This document shows, piece after piece, positions 10,851 through 22,384 of a stretch of DNA of 64,000 nt; position 1 is the stretch's first letter, and each line of letters opens with the position of its first letter. The notes under the pieces are model-generated. The model worked only from the letters and a program-made list of their open reading frames with translations. It was not told the DNA's origin and did not search any database. Origin of the DNA: Diphasiastrum complanatum (Eukaryota > Streptophyta > Lycopodiopsida > Lycopodiales > Lycopodiaceae); the NCBI GenBank assembly GCA_029204225.1, contig CM055096.1, positions 35,620,139 to 35,684,138 of the forward strand, given 5' to 3'. Position numbers and translations under genes: made by a program.

Positions 10851-11664
10851 TGTAGAACAAATGATCAAACAGATCTTGATTTTACTAATAAAACGCATAG
10901 TTTACTTGACAAAGAATGAGAAAGAAATAAACGCGAACTCAAAACATTTCTATTCATGACCAACTCGAAAGATTCTAAAAACTGTTTCTTATTGAAGCCT
11001 GAAAGATTCTCAAAAAGATTTTCGAAAGATTTTAGAAACAAAAAATCTTGTTTCCTATTCAAATCTCAGATGTCATGAAATTGTCACGAACAATTCGTGA
11101 AATGTTCTAGATTCTACTTCAAGCTCAGAACTGTCATCTGTCGCGAACAATTCGCGAAACACAAAAATGTCACGAAGAGACAATTGTCGCGAATAATTTG
11201 TGAAGCACGAAGCTGAGAAGAAAAAAAATAGACTGTCACGAAATATTTGCGAACAAAAATTATTCGACGTTGAAAACAAAGCGTCTATTTAAATATCAAC
11301 CGTCGTAAGCGGTTAGATCTACTATTACAAAATTCAAAGGCCAAAAGACTTGTCTTGTAGCAATATAAATACATGTGCACTACTCGTTGTACTAACTCAC
11401 TCAATCAGAGACACAACATCGAGATAAGACAATAAGAGATGTATCTTGATGATGCAGATTCAGAATTAGAAAAATTTGTTTTTTGATCAATAGTTTCTTA
11501 TTGTCTAAATTGTCTAAAGATGTCTCTTACTTTCGCATACAATTTTCGTATGCATATTCAATCAGAACTAATGCTGTTCTATTAGTACATAGATAAGAAA
11601 CAATCCCGATTGAAGACACTGATATTAGTTTGATTTATTCAAACTTGCATCGTGTTCTCTATGA
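10851..11664 (+). repeat. copia 3' LTR
   Basis: It starts TGTAGAACAAATGAT. It carries several GAAAGATTC and TTCGCGAA words and a palindrome-rich middle (GTCGCGAACAATTCGCGAAAC). It loses similarity to the 5' copy after TTCTCTATG at about 11664, so the last roughly 30 bp including CTACA are missing. Confidence 0.85.
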
Positions 11665-13080
11665 AAATCTTCCAAGCCCTTGTAAAAAATAATTGACTTG
11701 GTTCCTCTTAAGGTCGGTTGGTCAGCAACATAGAAAGCCTGGCCAAATTGTAGTCATTCCAACTTTAGTTGTAAAATTTTTAAATATTATTTTGTTGCAA
11801 CTATTTTAAATCTTTATTTTATTTTATTTAAGTATCTTTACCCGTCCATCCATTATTGGCTTGTTTCATTTTTTTTTATTTTTTTTAAAAATAAAACATT
11901 GTTTAGGAGGCCATCCGCTGCGGCGGATGGCTCCCTCCATTTTTTTTTTTGCTTATTCTGAAAAAAAAATATTTTAGAGAAAGTCATCCACCGTGGCGGA
12001 TGGCTTTCTCAATTTTTTCTGTTTTTTGTAAGAAAACATCGTTGGCTGCGGATGGCTTCCTCCATTTTTTTTTTTTGAATCTTGTTTTTTTTTTTTCAAA
12101 AAATTTAAAAATGAAACTTCTTACCATTTTGTAAAGGGTAAAAATTCGTGGATGAATGAAATTCAGAAATTTTTTTGATAGCAAACTTGAGAATCTTGAA
12201 AGCAAACGAAAATCTAGTTTATGTTTTTTTCATTCTGCCATTTTTCAGAATAACTTATGATACACTAATCCAAGCTCTCCCCATTTAATTTTTTTTAAAA
12301 GACAAACAAATATTTTTTTTTTAATTTTTTTGTTTTTAATTTTTTTGAATCCATCCGCCACGGCAGATGGCTTCTTTCATTTTTTTGTATTGAAATTTTT
12401 TTTTATTAAGAAAGCCATTCGCCACGCGCGCGAATGGCTTCTTCCATTTTTTTTTTATAAAAAAATAATAATTGTTTAGTTTGTTTAGGAAGCCATCCTC
12501 AAATAGACCTGACAAAAATTTTTGTTTTTAGAAAAATAATATTTTTTTAACAAAATTTATTTTTAAGAACACTTCTAAAAAAATAAAATTTTTGAAATTT
12601 TTTTTTTTAAGAGGGTTCATCCGCCACGGCGAACGGACCCCTCCCCCCCTCAAAAAATTTCAACAATGTTTTTCCAATTGAATACATGTCAAGGTCCATC
12701 TGCCATGGCGGATGGACCCCGACCAGATTTTTTTTTTTCAAAAAATAATTTTTGTTTTTAAAATAGACTATATTCCTAAAAATATTTCTAAAAAAAATCG
12801 AGTTTATAAAAATAAAACATTGAAGTTGTCCATTTCCGAGTCCATCAGCCTCAGAGGATGGATTGGACCAATCCCCCTCAAAGTTTTTTCTGATGTATTT
12901 ATATTCCACGTGAACACCGTGTGCATTTCTTACCTTTAAGCTAATTTTTTTTTTGTGGCCTTTAAATGGGGACCCATTTAAAAAAAGATTGGTCACAATT
13001 GTTGAGAAAAACATTATTTTAAGCTTTTTTATATAGTTTGGAAAGATTCCATAAAGTCAAAAAAAACTATATAATAAATC
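11665..13080. repeat. T-rich DNA with eight GC-rich hairpin palindromes
   Basis: Homopolymer T/A runs are interrupted by copies of a near-palindrome with consensus CCATCCGCCRYGGCGGATGG. Copies lie at 11911-11930, 11985-12003, 12038-12055, 12351-12370, 12413-12438, 12618-12636, 12695-12717 and 12841-12862. Most are followed or preceded by CTCC or CTTCC(TCC)ATTTTTT. Each copy can form an 8-9 bp GC-rich stem. Spacing is irregular, from about 35 to 300 bp. Open frames here are artefacts of poly-T (Phe/Lys runs). I see no transposase or target duplication. Confidence 0.8.
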
Positions 13081-13380
13081 TATATACTTCTCATCTATTA
13101 AAAAAAAAATCAAAATTAATAATAAATAATAGAAATTTTAAAAGCAAATAACAAAAAGTCAAAAACCTATAATTTAAATCTAAAAAGTAAAAAATAAATA
13201 TAACGAATTTAAAAATTAAAAAATGAATACTAAAAGTTAGTAAAATATAAAAAAATGTATATATACATAGACAAAAAACTCAAGGACTAAGACCGAAAGG
13301 CCAAGGGCGATGGGTGAAGGACCAATGGCTAACGACTAAGGGCCTTAGGGCTAGGACTAAGTTGCATTTGAAAATGTCTT
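13081..13380. other. Very AT-rich DNA with a degenerate GGMCTAAG segment
   Basis: The first 200 bp are mostly A and T. At 13282-13361 a GC-richer segment repeats words such as GGACTAAG, GGCCAAGGGC, GACTAAGGGCC and GGGCTAGGACTAAG. No coding potential was seen. Confidence 0.45.
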
Positions 13381-14197
13381 AACTGCTGAATCAAACGGGA
13401 CATGTTTTTTCACAGAAGTTGGTATGTGTGTTCCTAATTTCGAAGGTGTTTAAATGGATTGTCCCTTGTGTGAAGAATGGTAAAAAATATCTTCCTATCT
13501 TGACTTTGGGGGCTATGCTCACCTTATTTCTTTTGTATATTTTATTGTACATAGAGGTATGTGAATTAAGCACATAACCTTCTTAGAATAGGTCGAGTTT
13601 GAGTTAGGTAAGTGCATTTATGATGTCATGCAAAAGTTTAGATAACATGCATAGTCATTCAAAGTGCATGCATGCAACATGCAATAAGTGCATGCAATAT
13701 GCAAAGTAGTTTACATGATCTACACATGTCTAGGTAATTTTGAGAGTTGACATGTAGTACATGAAATATCCATACATGCAGTTTTACATGTGGATCTATG
13801 ATAGTTGAGTTAACTAAATGAAGTGGACTTTCCATGCAACTCCATTGTAAGAATTCGAGCCTCCTTGATGTAGGGAAACTTTGGCTTGTTTTGCCACATT
13901 GTGAATATTGAGATCTTGGTGATTTTGGCTCATTTCTCTCTCTACTCGAGTTTTTGGTGTTGATTTTCTCTCTCTACCTGAGAGCAACCTATTTTCTCCA
14001 TAGTGAGCACTTAGAATATTTTCTGATATCCATCTCTCATAGTAAGGGGTTAGTTTTTTCAGTCTGTTGTATGCCATTGTGCTCTTGCCTTGGATTTTTT
14101 AAGTAATTTGTTCATTGATCATTCTTGTGCAATCACAACACCTCATGAAGGTCCTGTAGGATGTGTGGTGAAGTTCACATGTGCTAAAAACTTCACA
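13381..14197 (+). repeat. Probable 5' LTR (left limit uncertain)
   Basis: The right end is fixed by AACTTCACA followed directly by the primer site. A TGTGAAG that would pair with CTTCACA as terminal repeat occurs at about 13470, giving an LTR of about 730 bp. No second LTR copy exists to confirm it. CACATG palindromes occur close to the end. Confidence 0.4.
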
Positions 14198-14210
14198 TGG
14201 TATCAGAGTC
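14198..14210 (+). other. Primer binding site
   Basis: TGGTATCAGAGTC follows the LTR end CACA directly; it matches the initiator tRNA-Met type site for 11 bases. Confidence 0.85.
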
Positions 14211-14920
14211 TTGTGCTTTGAAGAGAGGAGGGTGCATACATCAGATCTTGAGTGCTTTTGCTTGCAGGAATTTGGATTTTGGGAAAGGATACAAACTCGT
14301 TTTTAATCAAGCCATCTGTGGATCATAAGTGAATCAAATCAAGTCTGATTTACTCCAGTTGAGCCCTGTATGGATAGAGAGCTCACACATGTGAAATCAT
14401 CCCTCTTTGTTCGAGTGTTACTTCTCAAGGAATGACTCAAATTTGATGTTTTATAGCTTGTTGGATAGGTATTGAAGAGTAGATTTTGCTGCTCGAGTTT
14501 CTAAATCAATTTGATCTATTTTTAGAAGAGTTTTAGGCAATCAAAGAGATAGGGAGAGCACTCATCTCATGTGATATGCCAAAGTGAGCACACATCAGTT
14601 CTTTTCACCAATATTCTCAATTTTCATTATCAATCAAGTAGAATTGGATATTGTGAGGTCTAAGACATTTCATTTCACACAAGTATTGTGTTTGAGTTGA
14701 AATCAAGATCCTAGAGAGTTTATCAGTTCTTTGAAACTCGTGGGAGAGATAGACTTCATACTTGCATGTGCTTCATCTTTTGATAGAAGCTAGATCCAAA
14801 TTCAAGATAGATTGTTGTGAGTCTTCTCTCACAGTCAATTTCTAGATTTCATAGATTGGATCATCATTATAAGTGTTAGATCCTAGATTGAGATAGCAAG
14901 CAACATTTTCAATTCCATCC

Positions 14921-16260
14921 TTGTCATTACTAGAATTTCTCAAAGTGAATCTGTCTTCATGTGATTCACATTTTTTGGAACATAGTGAGAGATTAACATC
15001 TTCCAATTATGCAATGTGGAAGATTAGAATGGAATCATTATTGATTCTACGGGATGTAAAGGACATTGTAAGTGGAGCTGAAGAAGAACCTGCAACACCT
15101 AATGTAGTTGCAGCATTCAAGAAGAGAACAATGATTGCTCTTCATTTGATAAAAATGAATGTCACAAATGAAGTGTTAAGGGAGATCAGTACATGCACCA
15201 TTGTCAAGGAGGCTTGAGACACTCTTAAAACAATCTATGAAATAAGAAATACTCCTAGATTGCTTACACTTAGAAATCAAATTTTTTTAAGTTGTTAGAG
15301 AGTAGATGAGAGTGCTTCAAATTATGTAATGAGAGTTAAACATTCTCATCAAGAGTTAGTTGGTATTGGTGATGCTCTTAAGAACATTGAACTTGTTCAA
15401 GTAGTCCTTAATGGACTAAGAGATGAGTATGACAATATTGTGCAGACTTATGCTGTTAAGGAGGAGCTTCCATCTTTGGAGACTCTTCAAGGAGTTCTCA
15501 TTGCTGAAGAAAGCAGGCAAGAGAACAAGATGCTGAGAATCAACAGACTTTCATTGAAGGATAATGGAGATGACAAAGCACTCTTCACCAAGGACAAGTC
15601 AAGAGGCAAAGACAAAGGTCAACAACACTTCAAGAAGGACAAAGCCAAAGAAGGTAGTGAGGATCAATCCTCACAAGCTGCAATATCCAGTGGCAAGAAG
15701 AAGCTATCAAAGATCAAATGTTTCTTGAAAGAGAAGGGCCACTATGCATCAAACTATTTCAAGAAAAAGAACCAGTCCAAGCAAGCTAACCTTACTAATG
15801 AGGAAGAGTGTGAGGGTATTGAGAGTGAAAGAGAGGATTCTTTAATGATGTCTAGTTTTTCATCTTTTCCTTTCAAGAATGAAGAAATCTAGTGGATAGA
15901 TAGTGGGGCTAGTTCCCATATGTCTAGTTTTAGAAACTCTTTCACAAGTCTCATGCCATATCTAGGTGCAAAAAGATCAATCTATACTGCTAATGATGTA
16001 GAGTGTAGAATTGAAGGAATAGGTAGTATTCCATTGCATGCATCATCATCAAAATCTTTTTGTTTGCATGATGTACTTAATGTATCTTGACTAACCAAGA
16101 ATATCATTAGTGTAGGACAATTGTTTGATAGTGGATTGGATGTCAAATTTCATGTTGACAAATGTATAATCTCAAGAGAAAATGAAGTGGTTGCTAGAGG
16201 ACCTAGAATTGGAAAGCTGTACAAACTAGATTCTAGGGAGAGTGTTTTCAAATATTGCTT
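14921..16260 (+). pseudogene. copia gag-protease, nonsense-mutated
   Basis: One frame runs from the ATG at 14921. Gag shows ERLTSSNYAMWKIRMES, FKKRTMIALHLIKMNV and LPSLETLQGVLIAEE. The zinc knuckle near 15718-15760 is damaged: one Cys is missing and the last is Tyr (GHYASNYF). Protease follows with WIDSGASSHM at about 15893, then SIYTANDVEC and NIISVGQLFDSGL. Stops are a TGA at 15215-15217 (where relatives have Trp), a TAG near 15298, a TAG at 15890 just before the protease motif, and one near 16089. The frame itself is intact until about 16255, so decay here is by substitution more than by indel. Confidence 0.9.
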
Positions 16261-16269
16261 ATGAGACCA

Positions 16270-17450
16270 AGGTTCGTCAGGAGGATTTGTGGCATAAGAG
16301 ATTGGGACATTCCAATTTCAAAGTCATGCAATCTTTGGTCTAAGAAGGAAAAGCTGTTGGACTACCAAAGACATTGTCAAAGGAGCTTCAACCTTGTGAA
16401 GCTTGTGTTTTGGCAAAATCACATAGAAGACCTTTTCCAAGATCAAGCATTAAAACACAACATCCATTTGATCTTGTGCACTCTGATGTTCATTTCTCTT
16501 CAACCAAAAGCAAAGGAGGAGCAAATTGCTTTGTTTCTTTTGTAGATGATTATACAAGATATTCTTGGATCTACATGCTATCTTCTAAAGCCATGGTTTA
16601 TGATATTTTCCTTACTTTCAAAGCTTATGTAGAAAAATAGTTTTCTTTCAAGTTAAAAGCTTTGAGAAGTGATAGTGGAGGTGAATATACCTCTAATAAG
16701 TTTAAAGACTTTTGTGAGAAAGAGAGAATACAAAGAGAATTTTCTTGTTCTTATACTCCTCAGCAAAATGGAGTTGCTGAAAGAAAGAATAGAACTTTGT
16801 GTGAATGTGCAAAAGCCATTAGGCTAGAAGCATCTCTACCTAAAGAAATTTGGGGAGAAGCAGTTGCATGTGCAAATTATCTTTGTAATAGACTTCCTAA
16901 TCTTGCAATAGAAGGAAGAACACCATTTGAGATGTTGTATAAGAAAAAGCCTAAGGTAGATCATTTTAGGATCTTTGGCTGTTTATGCTATGTGCATGTA
17001 CCTTTAGAGACTAGGAAAAAAGATGATCCTAGTGCTATTAAAGAAATTTTTGTTGGATATGCATCTTCTAAGAAAGCATATAAAGTTTATCTTTCCTCTA
17101 CTGACAAGAATGTTGTAAGTAGAGATGTGATCTTTCATGAAGATCAAAAATCTAACTTGGATGAAGCGAAGATCAAGGAGTCTCATGCAGGATCAACAAT
17201 CATCAATCTTGATGTTGTTCAAGAAGTGGTGAGGCCGAGGCTTGAGGAGGAGCAACTTCAAGTACCTATACCAAGAAGATCCACAAGAGAAAGATCCGAG
17301 CCAAAAAGGCTCACTTATGATGAGGAAGGAAGGCAAGTGGAAGGTGAAATTTCCTATCATGCATTCTTCATATCAGATAAAGGGCCTAAAGATATCCAAG
17401 AAGCACTTCAATCCAAGAAATGGGTTGAAGCAATGACCCACCCTTGAGAT
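16270..17450 (+). pseudogene. copia integrase, DDE triad retained
   Basis: It starts with the zinc module (HKRLGHSNF, CEACVLAKSH). The core follows with first Asp in HSDVHFSS, FVDDYTRYSW, second Asp in LRSDSGGEY, and Glu in NGVAERKNRT. The C-terminal FGCLCYVHVPLETRKK block and the linker RRSTRERSEPKRLTYDEEG lead to RT. All three catalytic acids are present. In-frame stops occur at 16638-16640 and near 16341 and 17445-17447. The same frame continues into RT, so the polyprotein frame is otherwise conserved for 1.6 kb. Confidence 0.9.
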
Positions 17451-17479
17451 TGAAGCCTTGATTCAAACAACACATGGGA

Positions 17480-18063
17480 GCCACCAAACAACATGCATGT
17501 CATTGGATGTAAGTGGGTATTCAGGATCAAATACGATAATGATGGATCCATCAACAAATTCAAAGCAAGACTTTGTGCCAAAGGCTACTCTCAAATCAAA
17601 GGTCTTGACTATGAAGACACTTTTGCACCTGTTGCAACTATAAGAGTTCTCATTTCCCTTGCATGTTATCACAATTGGAGGATGTTTCAACTTGATGTTT
17701 CTAATGCCTTTCTCAATGGTTACCTTGAGGAGGAGATCTACATGGAACAACCACTTGGATTTGTAAAAGTTGGTGAGGAATCAAAAGTTTGTCTTTTGTT
17801 CAAAAGACTCTATGGACTAAAACAAGCACCAAGATCTTGGTATGCAAGGCTCAACTCCTTTCTCATATCACTCGGATTTCATCTTAGTGAATATGACTCT
17901 TCATTGTACATTAAGTTTGTATAACTTTGTAGTTATTCTTCTCATCTATGTAGATGATATCATTCTTAGTGGAAATAATGAAGAACTAGTTAAAGAAACT
18001 AAACATGCACTTGGTAGTGAATTTAAGATGCAAGATCTAGGAGTTTTTCACAACCTAGAAATT
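17480..18063 (+). pseudogene. copia reverse transcriptase, 3' truncated
   Basis: RT begins in the integrase frame with CKWVFRIKYDNDGS, ARLCAKGYSQIKGLDYEDTFAPV, LDVSNAFLNGYLEEEIYMEQP and LYGLKQAPRSWYARL. A frameshift near 17920 follows, then LLIYVDDIILSGNN (YVDD intact) and EFKMQDLGVFHNLEI. Coding similarity ends at about 18063, where sequence from an oppositely oriented copia gag starts. The thumb and RNase H are missing. Confidence 0.9.
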
Positions 18064-18071
18064 GACTTTTG

Positions 18072-18597
18072 ATGACTCTCAAAAGAGTCAGGTATGGATG
18101 TGTCGTGATGATCATCACCCAGCTGTCATATGAGCTTGGGAAGCTTGTAAGCAGTTGTATCATTGCGTCTTGATTGTCTATGACAGATCCGACAAAGGCC
18201 ATTTGCCTTAGCAGGCCTTGAATTGATTGATGTGATTATGCAGGGAATCACCATTCGCCATCTTGAGGGAGTAAACTTTCTTCCTGAGATGTAGCTTGAA
18301 AGCTATATCTCGCACTTTGTATAGTGTGCTCAAGATGTCCCAGACTTCTTTCAATGTATGGGCCTCGGATACATGGCCGATCTGGGTATCCGTAATGTTG
18401 AGGATGATCAATGCGAAAGCCTTTCCATCCTTCAACTTCCATTTGGCGATTGCTGCTTCGGATTTCCCTTCTACACCTGTAACAATGTCATACAATTCTC
18501 TAGCCATTAGTATAGTTTTCATCTTAAATTTTCATAGATGGTAATTGGCTCCATCTAGCTTGTCCATGATAGGACTGGCTTTTCCTTGGGAATCCAT
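18072..18597 (-). pseudogene. copia gag fragment
   Basis: The start at 18597 (MDSQGKASPIMDKLDGANYHL) is followed by a TGA where Trp is expected, then open sequence with MKTILMARELYDIV, AFALIILNI, LKEVWDILSTLY, FKLHLRKKVYSLKM and HINQFK. After a frame change near 18200 comes QLLTSFPSSYDSWV (about 18150-18100). The same block occurs in copy 2 at about 22545-22490. Gag is cut at 18072 against the plus-strand RT fragment. Confidence 0.85.
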
Positions 18598-18738
18598 GTG
18601 GAAGATTAGTCTAAGTGATAGGAAAAACTATCAGTGACTTAAGTATGAAAATCTGGTACTGAATTACAGAACAAGAAGACAATTACTCTATCGGCTAGTA
18701 CAGTCTTGTACTATGGAAGCTTATCAAGCTACAAAAAT

Positions 18739-18751
18739 GGCTCTGATACCA
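18739..18751 (-). other. Primer binding site
   Basis: The minus strand reads TGGTATCAGAGCC directly after the LTR end ATCCAACA, the copia initiator-Met type site. Confidence 0.9.
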
Positions 18752-19998
18752 TGTTGGATTAAAAGAAGGTGTGTGAGTGTGAGAAACGAACATAACTAAA
18801 AAAAAAAATGAACACAAAAAAAAGTGAACTTGAAACTCAAAAAATTAACGAACTCGAACGGAAAGTGTTTGTGCACAGCGGAACGAACTATCTTACTCTT
18901 GTCCTAAGCATGACTACGCCTATTAGACACAAAGAGAACGTTAGTGATTGAAATCACGTTCGATTTGATTACGTAGCCAAACATTAAACAACAAAACGTT
19001 AGAAAGATAATTTGTCATGAACAGCTAGACAAATTATTAGTTGCAAATTATTTGCGAAGAGCTAGACTGAGCTCGACTGATAATCAATCGCAAATTAGTT
19101 GTGAAAGGCAAGACTAAATATTAGTCACGAACAACTAGACTAATAATAATTCGCTAAGAACAGACTACTAGATTGAGCAATAAGAGAGTCAGACAGAATG
19201 TAGAAAAAGCATAGCAATATTGACACGTAGAACAAACAGAGCTGTAATCAGATTAAGTATAGCAAAGTATACAGGTCAATAATGTTGGTGAGCACAAGAC
19301 AATAGCGGATGAAACCGCGTGCTTCACAAAGCTAATCCAATTTGTGAAAGGAATAAACCTATTATTGACAATACAAAGAATCGATGCGCAAAAGCATCTA
19401 CTTCGTCTATCTTTGATAAGCTTTGGATGCTATTAGCTTGTTGTTAGTTTCTCACTTAATTTCTCTCACATCTACCGAATACGCAAAATGGTATTCAATT
19501 TATATATACATAATTTTACAGGTGTGCAGATGAAAAAAGTACAAAGTGGATGTGTTGTCTGTGGGAGATCATGGGTGGCTATTGTCGTTGTCAAATCTGT
19601 TTGCACAGTTGCATGGGATGAGCATGAAACGACCGCGACGTCAACCTTTGCTGAAATGAATGTTGGTGAAGATGCGAAAAATGCGACACTCTGACAAATG
19701 CCTTAAGATTTGATTTACAAGGTACCTTCGCTTTTTCATTAGGGCACCTTCGACATTTGTAGGACAGTGCCATCTTTTTCGCCTATCACAAATCACGTGT
19801 AAAAACACAGTGTTGTCTTTTTCGTCTTTTTTGCCTGTGGAATTTTACTTGTATTTATGCAGACAGTCGCGTTTTATTTGTCTGTCTTATTTTACATGTA
19901 AATATGATGACTGTCCCACAACATGAGTAAAAATGCAGCAACATGAATGGAGGCAGATTAACATAGGATTTAGGAGAGTAAAGGAGATAAATCCAACA
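18752..19998 (-). repeat. copia LTR (1,247 bp), shared by two copies
   Basis: The ends form a perfect inverted pair (TGTTGGATT/AATCCAACA), with the primer site on one side and a polypurine tract on the other. It matches 22921-24049 over its length, with landmarks GCGGAACGA, AAGCATGACTACGCC, GTGTGCAGATG and GGAGGCAG. Confidence 0.9.
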
Positions 19999-20007
19999 CC
20001 CCCCCTT
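19999..20007 (-). other. Polypurine tract
   Basis: The minus strand AAGGGGGGG abuts the 3' LTR start TGTTGGATT. An identical arrangement occurs at 24050-24058. Confidence 0.8.
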
Positions 20008-20019
20008 AATCTGGATCCG

Positions 20020-22380
20020 TGAATGCCTTGATCTTCATACTAAGCAATGCACAAAACTTATTGTCTGCATTAACACTTAATGCCTTCGTGAATATATCTG
20101 CAATCATGTCTTGCGTTCTACAATACGTTAAGCTCACCTCCTTGTTGAGAACCTTGCCCCTGATGTAGTGATATTTGATTTCAATGTGCTTACTCCTAGA
20201 GTGAAATCTAGGGTTGTCTGATAAGGCAATAGCACTCTAATTATCACTAAATAAAATTGTGAGATTGTACTGATACAAACTAATGTCTAGCAGTAAATTT
20301 CTCAACCAAAACGCTTCCTTAATAGATTGAGAAGCAGCAATGTATTCTGCTTCTATAGAAAAAAGTGCGATAGAGGTTTGCTTACGACTGTTCCATGAGA
20401 TAGGACTGCCGTTGAAAAAGAATGCAAATCCAGATGTGGACTTACAAGTGTCTACATCTCCTCTCCAGCTCGCATCAGAGTATCCCCTAAGCTGATGAAG
20501 ATTGTCGTTGCTGACATCTCCATAGTAGATGCACTAGTCCATGGTAGCTCGAATATACCTCATGGCTCTTACAAGACGCTTCCAATGGGTAATGCCAGGA
20601 TTAGCCATATATTGGCTGAGTGAGCTTACTGCAAAAGAGATATCTGGTCTTGTACAGACCATTACATACATGAGAGATCCAAGTATCGATCGATAAGGAA
20701 ACTCTCTCATCTGCTCCTCTTCCTACTTGGTCTGGGGACATTGGTCCTTTGACAAATGCAGGCCTAGATCCATCGGCGAGTGAGCTAATTTACAATTCAT
20801 TAAATTGTGTCTGTTAAGAGCATTGTGAAGATACCTTTCTTGAGTGATGTAAATCAGTCGTCTCGCTCTGTCTCTATGGATCTGAATGCCCAGACAGAAG
20901 TGAGCTTCGCCAGATCAGTCATGTCAAAATGTGAAAACAACATCTGCTTAGAATCCTTGACCAAATTCGTATTATTGCTGAAGAGCAACGTATCATCCAC
21001 GTATAAGGTGATGATAATGAAGGATTGCTGCACTGACTTGGAATAGACGTTGCAATCAGCAATGCTTGGTTTGAATCCTTGTTCGATGAGGAATGTGTTG
21101 ATCCTCTAAACCCAAGCTCTGGCAAACTATTTCAAGCCATAAAGTGCTTTATGGAGTTTATAGACATAATTTTTCATACCTTCTAGAACGTATCCTTCGA
21201 ACTGGGTCATGTAGATGTCTTCTTGTATAACTCCATTCAGATAGGCTGTTTGTACATCAAGTTGATGTACTTCAAGGTCGGCAGCTGCAACATATGATAG
21301 GAGGGCTCGGATCGATGAATGCTTGACTATTGGACTGAAAGTCTCACTATAGTCGACATTGGGGATCTGAGTGAATCCTCATGCTACCAGTCTTGCCTTC
21401 CTTCTATCAATTGCTCCATTGGCATTGTATTTGATCTTGAAGATCCATTTGCAATCAATGATATTGCAGCCAGTAGGAGCTTCGACTAGTGACCATGTCT
21501 GGTTCTTGATTAGAGAGGAATACTCTCTGACCATAGCTTCTCTCCAGAGATTAGAGTGTGGTTGGCTGAGTGCCTCTTCGATTGTTGTCGGTTCCTGTAT
21601 CAAGAGACATGCAGACTCAAGAGTATACCTTGTGTGTTGTGTGCGCACTCGGCTTGATCTTCTGGGAGGAATTGACTGATGAACCACTCTTGGGACTTGT
21701 TGTTGGATAGCAGCAACGTCTTCATCTGATTCGCTCTCAAATAGTGGGTCGACAATGGACATGCCTGAGCCAGAAGCTCGGATTCTCGTGTCAATGGCAG
21801 GTGATGAAGGTTCTCCTGGAGCAATATCCTTGCCTTTGAAGTCGACGAACTGATTCTCGATAAAGACTGCATCCCAGCTATACAAGATTTGCTAGGCATC
21901 AGGATCATACAGCTTGTATGTATTATCAGATGAAGTATACCCAATCAGAATGGTCTTGAGACCTTGGAAGTCCAATTTCTTCCTCGTGCCTTTCGGGATC
22001 TACGCGTAGGCAATGCATCCGAACACTCTTAGATTCTTCACAGAAGGCTTAGAGCCTGTCTACACCTTATGGGGTGTCCTGCCTGAGAGGGCCTTGGTCG
22101 AACATCTGTTCTGGACGTAAGCTACAGTGGAGATAGCTTCGACCCAGAATCTCTTCGGCAGCAATGCATGCGCTAGCATACATTTGGCTGATTCAACCAG
22201 GGTACGGTTCTTCCTCTTGGCTAAGCCATTAGACTGAGGACTGTAAGGAGTGATGAATTGCTGCTCAATGCCTTGGCTTTGGCAGTACTCCTTAAACTCG
22301 ATAGAGATATATTTTCCACCATTGTCTGACCTTAGGACCTTGGTCGTCCTTCTTGTCTCCTTTTCTGCACGCTCCTTAAA
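20020..22380 (-). pseudogene. copia integrase (partial)-RT-RNase H
   Basis: This is the pol remainder of copy 2. The integrase is entered in mid-core with second Asp (LRSDNGGKY). It then shows NGLAKRKNRT, where the catalytic Glu is Lys, followed by VFGCIAYA.IPKGTRKK and a linker with PPRRSSRVR. RT starts with CKWIFKIKYNANG and ARLVA (21450-21380). YVDDTLLFSN lies near 21000. RNase H (DVSATT..., HSRSKHIEIKYHYI-like) extends to about 20040 with many stops and frame changes. The integrase zinc module and first Asp are missing because gag is joined directly to this point. Confidence 0.85.
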
Positions 22381-22384
22381 GATT

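Larger units (their letters stand above)
6131..11664. mobile_element. Ty1/copia element with an inverted middle
   Basis: The parts in window order are: first about 153 bp of the LTR (plus, 6131-6283); integrase, protease, gag and primer site on the minus strand (6290-8896); the rest of the 5' LTR on the minus strand (8897-9600); RT/RNase H on the plus strand (9600-10838); polypurine tract; plus-strand 3' LTR (10851-11664). The two 5' LTR pieces are complementary: against the 3' LTR, one stops near its base 150 and the other begins within about 10 bases of that point. Turning 6284-9600 around restores the normal order LTR-gag-pro-int-RT-RH-LTR, apart from roughly 0.5 kb missing before RT. LTR ends are TGTAG...CTACA. 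Confidence 0.8.
13381..18063 (+). mobile_element. Ty1/copia element truncated in RT
   Basis: The parts are a probable LTR ending at 14197, a primer site, a leader of about 710 bp, gag, protease, integrase and most of RT. The element stops at about 18063, where a minus-strand copia gag begins. RNase H and the 3' LTR are absent. It is related throughout to the minus-strand element at 35874-40413 (gag SERLTS.NY, integrase FSSTKSKGGA, linker RRSTRERSEP). Its left limit is uncertain. Confidence 0.8.

Noticed and set aside
18072-18170. A separate short dispersed repeat shared with 22450-22545
   Set aside because: Translation shows both are the same gag segment (LLTSFPSSYDSW) of the copia array, not a SINE.
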